Assembly (NCBI GenBank): GCA_001829155.1
Contig: MIAO01000128.1
Span: 8,007 to 54,141 of the forward strand
Reading direction: 5' to 3'
Length of the DNA: 46,135 bases
Origin: Spirochaetes bacterium GWB1_36_13
GTDB taxonomy: Bacteria > Spirochaetota > GWB1-36-13
The position numbers were made by a program, and so were the translations under genes. The notes under the pieces were generated by a model. That model searched no databases. It saw only the letters and a program-made list of their open reading frames with translations, and was not told the origin of the DNA. Of the stretch, positions 1-7,729 are shown piece after piece; position 1 is the stretch's first letter, and the number at the start of each line of letters is the position of its first letter.

Positions 1-125
1 TTTTGGTCATTAATCGGTGCTGACACGGTCACTGAGCACAGCCGTACGGTCACTGAGCGGAGCCGAAGTGACACCTCGACTCCGCTCGGTGTCCAAGTTC
101 ATTTCAATAATAATCGACAGCCTGA
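1..125. repeat. Dispersed palindromic repeat, copy A (left end runs off the window)
   Basis: This stretch is closely similar to the right half of the repeat at 13845-14048: both contain GGTCACTGAGCACAGCC, the segment GTGACACCTCGACTCCGCTC, and the end AATAATCGACAGCCTGA (109-125 here). Copy A has an extra tandem unit of the ACGGTCACTGAGC segment (26-38 and 47-59). Bases 51-70 and 72-91 form an almost self-complementary pair of 20-base arms that could fold as a hairpin. The other outer end would lie upstream of the window. No coding sequence is visible. Confidence 0.75.
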
Positions 126-140
126 TTCAGTTGTGGATCG

Positions 141-180
141 AAAAAATTTGGTCTGCCTGAAAAATACTTTCAGACAGACC
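141..180 (-). terminator. Rho-independent terminator of the Ehr/NhaD operon
   Basis: Bases 150-162 and 168-180 pair over 13 positions with one mismatch around a five-base loop. On the minus strand the stem is followed by AAATTTTTT. It lies 39 bases past the stop codon of the NhaD-like gene, so it probably ends the long minus-strand operon. Confidence 0.65.
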
Positions 181-218
181 GGCAGATTAAAATTTCAGGA
201 TAATCTGGGGAGGAAGTT

Positions 219-1517
219 CTACAGGTACCTCCAATAGATATAAACCGTACTGATGATAAGAGATTCTGTCAAAATCAAGACACCGTATTTGGTAAATGCC
301 CAGAAACTGATTTTTCTCTTGTTTTTTTCCGCAATGGAAGCGACCACAACATTGGCAGAAGCTCCAATCAAAGTTCCGTTGCCGCCGAGACAGGCTCCGA
401 GTGAAAGAGCCCACCAGAGCGGATAAGAGACGACAGGGAGCGCTAAGTGACTGGAATCCGCAATCTGGGGGATCATTTCCTTAATCATTGGAATCAGGGT
501 AGCGACATAAGGGATGTTGTCGATGACTGAGGATAGAAAACCTGAAATCCAAAGAACAATGAGCGTAGTGGTATTCAATTCGTTTTCCGTAACCAAAAGA
601 ATGTTTTTGGCTGTCATACTGATTAAGCCGACTTTAACAACCCCTTCCACAAGGATAAAAAGCCCTATAAAAAAGAAGAGCGTGTTCCATTCTATTTTAT
701 AAAAAAAATGTTTCGGGTGCTTATTGACAGAGATAAGAAGTAGAACGGCTCCTACAAAGGCAATGGTGGCAGGCTCGATATGAGTAATATGGTGGGTAAG
801 AAAAAATCCGATCACCAGCCCGACAATGACTAACCCCGTAACCATCGTTTTTTTATCTTTCAATGCTTTAGATGGCTCCATGCTCATGATTTTTGCTTTT
901 AAATCTTTGGAAACAGTGAGTTTTTTTCTAAAAAGAAGAAGAAAGGTGAGCGAAAAAACCAAGAGAATCACTAAAACAACGGGACCGAGATTGACAATAA
1001 ATTCTGAAAAAGAAAGTTTGGCAGCGCTTCCAATCAGAATATTCGGCGGATCTCCGATCAAGGTGGCCGCCCCCCCGATATTGGATGCCATGGTTTCTCC
1101 TAAAAGGTAAGGAATTGCATCGACTTGAAGCTGATCGGCAATAAAAATCGTAACAGGCGCAATTAAGAGAACGGTTGTAACATTGTCTAAAAATGCAGAC
1201 AAGAAAGCTGTAGCAGCACACATGAGAACTAAAAGCAAGATGGGGTTCCCTTTGACAATCTGGGCAATTTTGACTGCAATAAATTCAAAAAGCCCTGTTT
1301 CAGAAAGGATTTCGACCATCAGCATCATTCCCACAAGGAGAAAGATAACTGACAGGTCAACTGCCTGAAAACCTTCCGATTGCTTTAAAATCCCAAATAA
1401 AATCATCATGAAACCGCCCCCGAGAGCGGCCAGAGTAGGCGGAATCTTTTCGCTTGCTATAAGAAAATAAGCAGTGCCGAATATAATCAGTGCGATCGTC
1501 ATATCGTGAGTTATCAT
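219..1517 (-). CDS. NhaD/ArsB-superfamily ion transporter (Na+/H+ antiporter-like)
   Basis: A 432-residue, strongly hydrophobic membrane protein of the ion-transporter superfamily that includes NhaD, ArsB and the P protein. The two inverted-repeat halves show the family signatures: SAFLDNVTTVLLIAPVT (about residues 107-123) with GGAATLIGDPPNILIG, and again SSVIDNIPYVATLIPM with LGGNGTLIGASANVV near the C-terminus. The paired DN motifs are the expected cation- and proton-coupling sites. The substrate (Na+, another cation, or an oxyanion) cannot be settled from sequence. It is the last gene of the minus-strand run, 16 bases after the EIIA-CBS gene and before a terminator, so it is probably co-expressed with the Ehr-like complex. 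The ATG is preceded by an AGG about 11 bases away, a modest ribosome site. Confidence 0.85.
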   Translation of the reverse strand: MITHDMTIALIIFGTAYFLIASEKIPPTLAALGGGFMMILFGILKQSEGFQAVDLSVIFLLVGMMLMVEILSETGLFEFIAVKIAQIVKGNPILLLVLMCAATAFLSAFLDNVTTVLLIAPVTIFIADQLQVDAIPYLLGETMASNIGGAATLIGDPPNILIGSAAKLSFSEFIVNLGPVVLVILLVFSLTFLLLFRKKLTVSKDLKAKIMSMEPSKALKDKKTMVTGLVIVGLVIGFFLTHHITHIEPATIAFVGAVLLLISVNKHPKHFFYKIEWNTLFFFIGLFILVEGVVKVGLISMTAKNILLVTENELNTTTLIVLWISGFLSSVIDNIPYVATLIPMIKEMIPQIADSSHLALPVVSYPLWWALSLGACLGGNGTLIGASANVVVASIAEKNKRKISFWAFTKYGVLILTESLIISTVYIYWRYL

Positions 1518-1533
1518 TTTTTTTAAACCTCGT

Positions 1534-2439
1534 TTAAATAAATAGAATTTTTTTCAAAACATCTTTTTGAGAGATCATTCCTGTAATTTTCTTCCCGTCC
1601 ATCACAAAAATATGTTTTTTCCCGTTTTTCAGCATCAAAATCACGGCTTCCGAAATAGGAGCGTCTTTTTTAACTGAAAGCGGATTTTGATTCATGACTT
1701 CTTCTACTTTAATTTCAGATTCACCCATCAGGTATTTTTCAAAAGGGTCGTCATCGCCGATAAAAAGAAAATTGTCCATTCTCAGTGCGTATTCAGGGAT
1801 TGAGAAAAAAAGAATATCCTGAGGTGTAATTTCTCCGAGGAGTTCGTTTTCTTGATTGACCACCGGAAGAGTCGATATTTTTTCGTTCACCATCTTAAAC
1901 ACCGCTTCTTTCAGGCTTGCCTCTTTTGAAATGGTTTGCAGGTTTTTTTCCATCACGGTTTCAAGAGACAGCTTCTGGGGGGTTTTGAGTGTGGATAATA
2001 TGCTTAAAAACTCATCCCTGCCGGCAGGTTTTTTCAGTTTTTCAAAAAGAGCGGGGTCTGTTTTTAATAGTTTCAAAAGAGAGGAGCGGATATTGAGCAT
2101 CAGCTGGTTTTTGAGCGGATGAGCTGCGACAACAAGAAAAAGAAAGGCTTTTTCCATTCCTCCCAAATTATTTTCTGTTTCAATCCCTTTTTCAGAAATC
2201 CCGATTCCGATGTAAAAATCGTCAAGCGCGGCGCTCCTGACATGGGGAAAAACGACACCCGTGTTTTCAATCAGGGTAGAGCCGATGTTTTCTCTTTCAA
2301 TCACAGCGTCATAGATTTCCTGATTTTTTTTCTTGTCAGGCGAAAAAGTCTGGATGATTTCCAAAATCGCTTCGTTTTTTGTCGAAGCTTTGAGATTGAA
2401 AATAAGAGAATCTTCTTGAATCAGACTGGAAAGTTTCAT
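1534..2439 (-). CDS. PTS EIIA (PtsN-like) domain fused to a pair of CBS domains
   Basis: A 301-residue cytoplasmic regulatory protein. Residues 1-150 are a fructose/nitrogen-type EIIA domain with the phosphorylatable histidine in GVVFPHVRSA (His66). Residues about 160-217 and 248-300 are two CBS motifs (for example STLPVVNQENELLGEI and HIFVMDGKKITGMISQKDV), which usually bind adenine nucleotides and gate transporters or enzymes. No membrane segment is present, so it is not a sugar permease. It lies between the Ehr-like complex and the NhaD-like transporter and has a strong AGGAGG site. I infer that it adjusts the activity of one of these in response to phosphorylation by the nitrogen PTS and to energy charge. 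The direct target is unknown. Confidence 0.85.
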   Translation of the reverse strand: MKLSSLIQEDSLIFNLKASTKNEAILEIIQTFSPDKKKNQEIYDAVIERENIGSTLIENTGVVFPHVRSAALDDFYIGIGISEKGIETENNLGGMEKAFLFLVVAAHPLKNQLMLNIRSSLLKLLKTDPALFEKLKKPAGRDEFLSILSTLKTPQKLSLETVMEKNLQTISKEASLKEAVFKMVNEKISTLPVVNQENELLGEITPQDILFFSIPEYALRMDNFLFIGDDDPFEKYLMGESEIKVEEVMNQNPLSVKKDAPISEAVILMLKNGKKHIFVMDGKKITGMISQKDVLKKILFI

Positions 2440-2513
2440 TTTTTTTTACCTCCTAAAAAATAAAAACTTTTGATAAAATAGAGAGATCAAAACAAGAAAA
2501 AGTCATCATAGGG

Positions 2514-3299
2514 TTATTCTTTTTTTTCAAAAAAATCGAGGAGTCCGTTGATAAAAGTCAATGGATGTGTCGGGCAACCCGGCATATAAAGGTCTATTTT
2601 ATGGGTTTCAAAAAACTGTCTTTGAATTTCTTTAGAGTCTTGAAAGACTCCGCCCGAAATAGCGCAAACACCCATTAAAATAATGATTTTTGGGCTTGGC
2701 AAGGCATTATAAGCGATTTCAAGAGCTTTTGCCATGTTTCGAGTGATAGGACCGGTGATGACGATTCCATCCGCATGACGAGGCGAGGCAGTAAATTCAA
2801 CCCCGTATCTCCCCATATCAAAATTAACATTGCTTAGAGCGTTGAGTTCAAGTTCGCATCCGTTGCACCCTCCGGCAGAGACTTGGCGAAGCTTCAAAGA
2901 TTGACCAAAGTATTTTTTGATCAGTTGAGAGGCTTTTTCAGGGGCAATTTTTTTTATGCTTTTAGAAATGAATAGGTTTTCTCTTTTATTGACCGCTAAA
3001 TGATAGTCATTGCTGAAATCGATGATAGATTGGGGGCAAATTTCCGCACACTGTCCGCATAAAGAACATTTTCCCAGATCCAGTGTCAAGGGATTGAGTG
3101 AAAGAGCCTGATTGGGACAAATTTCAAGACATTGACGGCAATTTTCGGGGCAATCTTTATCTTGAATCACCGGAAGCCCTCTAAAGCGTTTAGGAAAAAC
3201 CGCATTTTTGACATTGTGGACGATGGGGTCACCTTGAAGGATTCTCAGTTTAATCGCATCCAGTATCACTTTTTCACTCCTTTGATCATCATAAATCAT
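2514..3299 (-). CDS. Ehr-type small subunit: ferredoxin (HyfH-like) fused to NuoB/HyfI-like domain
   Basis: Electron-transfer subunit of the hydrogenase-related complex, 261 residues from the ATG at 3299. The N-terminal half carries two 4Fe-4S motifs: C50-x3-C54-x2-C57-x3-C61 (one residue longer than usual in the first gap) and C78-x2-C81-x2-C84-x3-C88. The C-terminal half is NuoB-like with all four ligands of the N2-type proximal cluster: CNGC (145/148), GVC (212) and PGC (242). HyfH and HyfI are normally separate proteins, so this is a fusion. I chose the ATG at 3299 because residues before it (an ATG at 3371 is in frame) are coded inside the overlapping end of the large subunit and show no family similarity. 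The start overlaps the large-subunit stop by 11 bases, suggesting translational coupling. Confidence 0.85.
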   Translation of the reverse strand: MIYDDQRSEKVILDAIKLRILQGDPIVHNVKNAVFPKRFRGLPVIQDKDCPENCRQCLEICPNQALSLNPLTLDLGKCSLCGQCAEICPQSIIDFSNDYHLAVNKRENLFISKSIKKIAPEKASQLIKKYFGQSLKLRQVSAGGCNGCELELNALSNVNFDMGRYGVEFTASPRHADGIVITGPITRNMAKALEIAYNALPSPKIIILMGVCAISGGVFQDSKEIQRQFFETHKIDLYMPGCPTHPLTFINGLLDFFEKKE

Positions 3300-4758
3300 G
3301 CCCTGCATAGGACAAATCAAAACTTTTGTTGCACAGCGGAAAATCTGAAATTGCTGTTTTTTCCATGGCAAGGCTTAGTCCAAGCCAGTTATTAAAAGAA
3401 GGGTCTTTGATTTTATACTGCATGAGGGCTCCCTTTTTGTCTGTCCATGCCGAATGGACAATCTCTCCGCGGAATCCTTCCGTCATTGATACGACAGCGC
3501 AATCAGGGGGCAGGGAAGAAATTTCTGATTTTATTCTTCCTTCGGGCAGTGAATCGACTTGTTCAAAAATAAATTTCATAGATTCTTCTATTTCCAAAGT
3601 ACGGAGAAAAGCGCGGGCAAAAACATCTCCCGAACTAAGAGAGTTGAGTAGAACAGGAAAATATCGGTAGGCGCCGTAAGGATGCTGAATCCTTGTATCC
3701 AGTCCGATTCCTGATGAACGGGCTGCCTGCCCTGTCAAACCCATTGCTTCGGCTTTTTCTTTTGAAACAACCCCGGTTTTTTCAAACCGTACGCAACTTC
3801 CAACCGAAGAGAATAAAAATTTGTGGATTTCAGCGATATCCTGAAAGACTGTTTTCAGATTTGAAAGAATTGTTTTTAAAATTTCTTTTGAAAAATCAAA
3901 ACGGACCCCGCCGTAAACAAAAAGTCCTCTTCCATATCTTGATCCGCAAAGCTCTGCTAAACTGTTGATGACAAGAGTACGGAGTCTTCCGTAGGAGGAG
4001 GAGGCAATTGCGAGTCCGATGTCATTGCTCATGCCTCCAAGTGAACTGATGTGCATAGCCGTCCTTTCAAGTTCTTCGGCAATGGATCGGATTGTTTGCG
4101 CCCGAAGAGAGATTTGGGTTTCCGACAAGCTTTCGACTGCCTGGCAGTGGGCATAGGCATGTCCTATAACCGTATCACCGGCAATAGACTCTGAAAGGAG
4201 AATTTTTTTAGAAGGGGAAGCTTTCAAAATAAGAGATTCGATCCCCCGATGCTGGTATCCAAGCCTGATTTCAAGGTGATGAACCTGTTCTCCATGGCAT
4301 TGGAACCTGAAATGTCCGGGTTCAATCACTCCTGCATGAATCGGTCCGACAGCGACCTCGTGGATTTCATTACTTTGGATCTGATAAAAGGCGTAGGGTT
4401 GGTTCCCGTTTAAATTCTCTTTTCTGACGGGGGAGAGATGGGGATGGTTTAAAGGCAAAAAGCCATAATTTTCAAACAGTTCGCATTCAAAATTAAAAAC
4501 TTGAGGAAATCGGGAAGAGAGACTTTCAAATTCTCTTTTATCAAGGATTCCTCCGATAATATGGATAAAAGAAGTCCTGGAATCAGAGAGGATTGCAACG
4601 AGCCGTTGAGGAAGAGCAGGGTCGGGAGGAAAAAATCCGATCATTCTCAACCCATTGTCCAATTCTTTTATCAAAGAATCAAAAAATTCTTTTTTTTCCA
4701 GAAAGGGGATTTGAGAGATAGAAAAAACTTCCGCATTTTGAATTTTTAATGAAATCAC
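3289..4758 (-). CDS. Ehr-type large subunit (NuoC-NuoD/HyfG-like) without NiFe ligands
   Basis: A 489-residue protein related to the large subunit of group 4 NiFe hydrogenases and complex I NuoCD. Residues 1-115 resemble a reduced NuoC part; GPIHAGVIEPGHFRF (138-152) and LGYQHRGIE (166-174) are typical of the large subunit. In true hydrogenases RxCGxC and DPCxxC bind nickel and iron. Here the first is SIAGDTVIGHAYAHC (191-205) and the second is DPSFNNW (452-458), so all four ligands are missing. It therefore fits the Ehr (energy-converting hydrogenase-related) family described in Geobacter. It cannot be expected to turn over hydrogen; its electron donor or acceptor is unknown. The start is a GTG whose GTGA overlaps the stop of the upstream HyfF-like gene. 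Confidence 0.88.
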   Translation of the reverse strand: MISLKIQNAEVFSISQIPFLEKKEFFDSLIKELDNGLRMIGFFPPDPALPQRLVAILSDSRTSFIHIIGGILDKREFESLSSRFPQVFNFECELFENYGFLPLNHPHLSPVRKENLNGNQPYAFYQIQSNEIHEVAVGPIHAGVIEPGHFRFQCHGEQVHHLEIRLGYQHRGIESLILKASPSKKILLSESIAGDTVIGHAYAHCQAVESLSETQISLRAQTIRSIAEELERTAMHISSLGGMSNDIGLAIASSSYGRLRTLVINSLAELCGSRYGRGLFVYGGVRFDFSKEILKTILSNLKTVFQDIAEIHKFLFSSVGSCVRFEKTGVVSKEKAEAMGLTGQAARSSGIGLDTRIQHPYGAYRYFPVLLNSLSSGDVFARAFLRTLEIEESMKFIFEQVDSLPEGRIKSEISSLPPDCAVVSMTEGFRGEIVHSAWTDKKGALMQYKIKDPSFNNWLGLSLAMEKTAISDFPLCNKSFDLSYAGHDL

Positions 4759-6191
4759 AGCCGCATCCCGAAATCATTTAAAATAGTGAAAATCCGCTTT
4801 TGCAAAATATCGGGCGAAAATAAGGCAAGAAGGGTGAGTAAAAGAAGAAGCGCGATGGCGGCAATATGAATAAAAGTCAATTTCTCTCTTCCGGGCTCTA
4901 AGGCAAGGGATTGATCTTTTCTATAAAGCATTTTAAAGAGAGGACGAGCCATATTGATAAAAATAAAAAGAAGGAAAAAAAGGACGGGTCCCAAGACCCA
5001 TGATTTATCGGAAAAAAGGATGCCCTCAAAAATCGTCAATTCGCTGAAAAAGATTCCAAAGGGAGGTATCCCTGAAATAGCAAAAAATGAAATAAGAAAA
5101 AGCCATCCTGTAATAGGAATAAAAGAGAGAATATCAGAGACTTTTTCAATTTTTCGGGTCTGGTACTTTTGATGAATATTTCCAGCGCTGAAAAATAAAA
5201 CCGTCTTATTAATCGAATTGTAAACAATGTGATAAAAAGCACCGATAAAAGCAAGCCCGCCTATTCCGATCCCTATCACAATCAAGCCTAAATGCTCTAC
5301 ACTGGAATAAGCTAAGAGTCTTTTAAAGTTTTTTGGATAAAACATATAAATAAAAGTAAAAAAAAGAGAGAGAAGCCCCCCTGAAATTAAAAGGATACGG
5401 GCAAACCCATATATTGGTGTGGATTGAACAATCTGTAATACCCTTAAAAGCCCTACCAAGGCAGTGACTCTGAGTGAACCCGACATCAAAGCTGCAATAG
5501 GACTAGGAGAATTGCTCGTTGCGTCAATATCTGCGGAATGTGCCGGAGCGATTCCTATTTTCGTGCTGAGTCCCACAAAAATAAAGATAAAACCCGCTTT
5601 TAACCAGATGGGATTGAGTTGTTTTGCGTGTTTCACAAAATCAGAAAAAAACAAATCGCTGCTTTCAAAAGCGGCTCCCTCGGCGGCGAGGGAAAAAAAG
5701 AGAATCCCGATAAAAGCCAATGCGACTCCCACCGAAGCGATAAAAAGATATTTCCACATTGCTTCAAGAGATTCTTCACTGCGGTAATAGTAGATGAGCG
5801 GAGCTATGCTTAAAGTCGTTGCTTCAATGCTGACCCAGTAAACTCCGAAACTATTGCTCAAAATAACCGAGGTATTGGCAAGGAGATAAAAATTCAAAAG
5901 AAGAAAATAGTATTTTTTCCCATTGGAGGCAGAGGATTTTTTTAAAAAAGACAAAGAAATCAAAACAACCCAAAAATACACATTGGAGACGACAAAAAGA
6001 AAAAGTCTGCTCAAAGAATCGTCACTGACAAAGAAAATCTCCGGATCATACCACCCCATGAAAAAACAAAAAGAAAAAATAAGATGAATCAAGGCAGTCA
6101 AAAGAGAAATAAAATACTGCAGCTGAATATTTTTAAAAAAATAACAAATCATCATCGAAATAACTATAAATGAAAGCGATAACACCAGCAT
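4755..6191 (-). CDS. hyfF: HyfF-like proton-pumping membrane subunit (NuoN/NuoM family)
   Basis: A 478-residue polytopic membrane protein of the antiporter-like family found in complex I, Mrp antiporters and hydrogenase-4. The key charged residues within the membrane are visible: Glu123 in YWVSIEATTLS and Lys211 in GLSTKIGIAPAHSADIDATS, followed by KRLLAYSSVEHLGLI. It should form a proton or sodium channel in the membrane arm of the Ehr-like complex. Length and motifs are like HyfF rather than the longer NuoL. Its start overlaps the HyfE-like stop by one base (TGATG), and its stop overlaps the large-subunit GTG, so the set is tightly co-translated. Confidence 0.85.
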   Translation of the reverse strand: MLVLSLSFIVISMMICYFFKNIQLQYFISLLTALIHLIFSFCFFMGWYDPEIFFVSDDSLSRLFLFVVSNVYFWVVLISLSFLKKSSASNGKKYYFLLLNFYLLANTSVILSNSFGVYWVSIEATTLSIAPLIYYYRSEESLEAMWKYLFIASVGVALAFIGILFFSLAAEGAAFESSDLFFSDFVKHAKQLNPIWLKAGFIFIFVGLSTKIGIAPAHSADIDATSNSPSPIAALMSGSLRVTALVGLLRVLQIVQSTPIYGFARILLISGGLLSLFFTFIYMFYPKNFKRLLAYSSVEHLGLIVIGIGIGGLAFIGAFYHIVYNSINKTVLFFSAGNIHQKYQTRKIEKVSDILSFIPITGWLFLISFFAISGIPPFGIFFSELTIFEGILFSDKSWVLGPVLFFLLFIFINMARPLFKMLYRKDQSLALEPGREKLTFIHIAAIALLLLLTLLALFSPDILQKRIFTILNDFGMRL

Positions 6192-6823
6192 CAGTCTTTC
6201 AATCTCCTTAATTCAGTAATATCAAAGCCTGAAAATGTGGAGCTGATTTTATTCAAAGCAATCCCCATTAAAAAAACCACCACAAAAACATCCAGCAAAG
6301 CCCCCAGCTCGATCATGAGAGGAATCTTGAAAGACAAGGCAGAGCCAAATAAAAAAATACCGTTTTCCATTACTAAAAAACCAATGACATGGACGATCAG
6401 TTTTTTTCTCAGCATAATAACAAAAAGTCCGATCACAACTGATGAAAATCCGCTGGCAAAAGGAATGATATCGATTTTGACGCTTTTGGATAAACTATTG
6501 GATACAAAAAAAATAACTGCCATTGAAAATAAAACGAGGAGGAGAAACGAAAACTGTCTCATTGAAGACTCAATCGTTCTCTTGATTTCTAAATCAAAAA
6601 TAATTTTTTTAATGTATCTCGGCACTAAAATAACTTTGATTGTAAATAAGGTAAGAGGAAGAATCAGAGTCAAAACAGAAAAATGACCGATAGAATGAAA
6701 CAAGAGAAGAAGAGTCAGTAAAATTCCCTGAATCCTTAAAACGCTGATATAGGCGTTCAGCCTCGATGTAACCGAGAGATAGAGGAGAGATAGACAAAAA
6801 AGAATACTGAAAAGATTGAACAT
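6191..6823 (-). CDS. hyfE: HyfE-like membrane subunit (NuoK-related)
   Basis: A 210-residue hydrophobic protein with about six membrane segments. The C-terminal part GFLVMENGIFLFG followed by MIELGALLDVFVVVFLMG carries the two buried glutamates typical of NuoK/HyfE/MnhC-type subunits, which take part in ion translocation. A good AGAGG site precedes the ATG. It begins 9 bases after the HyfC-like gene and overlaps the HyfF-like gene by one base. As in hydrogenase-4 operons, it sits between HyfC and HyfF. Confidence 0.8.
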   Translation of the reverse strand: MFNLFSILFCLSLLYLSVTSRLNAYISVLRIQGILLTLLLLFHSIGHFSVLTLILPLTLFTIKVILVPRYIKKIIFDLEIKRTIESSMRQFSFLLLVLFSMAVIFFVSNSLSKSVKIDIIPFASGFSSVVIGLFVIMLRKKLIVHVIGFLVMENGIFLFGSALSFKIPLMIELGALLDVFVVVFLMGIALNKISSTFSGFDITELRRLKD

Positions 6824-6832
6824 AAAAACCTC

Positions 6833-7729
6833 TTATTGGGTAAAAGTAAAAATCAGCAAATTCAAGACTCCAATCGCTGTGGCAAATAAAAGATACTGGG
6901 GAATGTTTTTCATTTTAAAACGGGCTGTTACGGTCTCAACAAAAGCAAGGGCAGTTGATAAAAAGAAGACAATGAGGATAAAAATACCTATTTCCAAAAC
7001 TCTGTTTCCGCCGCCTAAACTTCCAAAAAAAGAAGTTTCTAGAATTACAAAAATAAAAAGCTTGATAGAAGAGGAATAGTGATAGAGAAATAAATCAAAG
7101 CCTGAATTATCCAAAATCATCACTTCGTGAATCATGGTGAGTTCCAAATGGGTATTGGGGTCATCGACCGGCATCCGCGAGCATTCGGTAACGGCAAGGA
7201 TAAAAAAAGAAATCGAACAGACAAAGATAAAAACGAGATAAGAAATATTATTTAAGACAATGGAATCATAGATTGACGAAATTGAAGTCAGTCCGGTGAT
7301 AAAAGCAATGCTTCCCAGCGTAAAAAAGAAAATTGGTTCGACAAAAACGGCAAATGAAGCTTCCCGGGATGCGCCCATTCCCTCAAAAGAACTTCCAATA
7401 TCCATCGCTGCCAGTATCTGAAAAAATCTTGAAAGGCTCAAAAGATAGGCAAATAAAATAATATCTCCCTCAAAACTGATGAGAGGCGCACTAAACCCGA
7501 CGGGTAAGACTGCGGCGGCAGAGAGGATAGCCGTAAAATGGACAAGGGGGGTGATCCGGCTGATAAAAGAAGCTGTTTTTGCATGAAGGGTCTCTTTTTT
7601 GAACAGCTTGAAAAGTTCATAATAGGGCTGGAGGACAGGCGCCCCGATTCTTCCTGTAAAAAAATTTTTTTGTTTGTTGACAATACCGGAAAAAAGCGGA
7701 GATAAAACTAAAATCATTATGAATCCCAT
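6833..7729 (-). CDS. hyfC: HyfC-like membrane subunit (NuoH family)
   Basis: A 298-residue membrane protein of the NuoH/HycD/HyfC family, which joins the soluble arm of complex I-like enzymes to the ion-pumping arm. Visible family motifs are GRIGAPVLQPYYELFKLFKK near residue 27, SSFEGMGASREASFAVFVEP, and the acidic loop SRMPVDDPNTHLELTMIHEV, with the Glu and Asp residues that line the E-channel. The ATG at 7729 has an AGG seven bases upstream and overlaps the HyfB-like gene by 13 bases; an in-frame ATG at 7717 is a less likely start. Confidence 0.85.
   Translation of the reverse strand: MGFIMILVLSPLFSGIVNKQKNFFTGRIGAPVLQPYYELFKLFKKETLHAKTASFISRITPLVHFTAILSAAAVLPVGFSAPLISFEGDIILFAYLLSLSRFFQILAAMDIGSSFEGMGASREASFAVFVEPIFFFTLGSIAFITGLTSISSIYDSIVLNNISYLVFIFVCSISFFILAVTECSRMPVDDPNTHLELTMIHEVMILDNSGFDLFLYHYSSSIKLFIFVILETSFFGSLGGGNRVLEIGIFILIVFFLSTALAFVETVTARFKMKNIPQYLLFATAIGVLNLLIFTFTQ

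Noticed and set aside
3289-4758. Functional NiFe hydrogenase or formate hydrogenlyase
   Set aside because: All four metal-binding cysteines of the large subunit are replaced, and no formate dehydrogenase or maturation genes are present.
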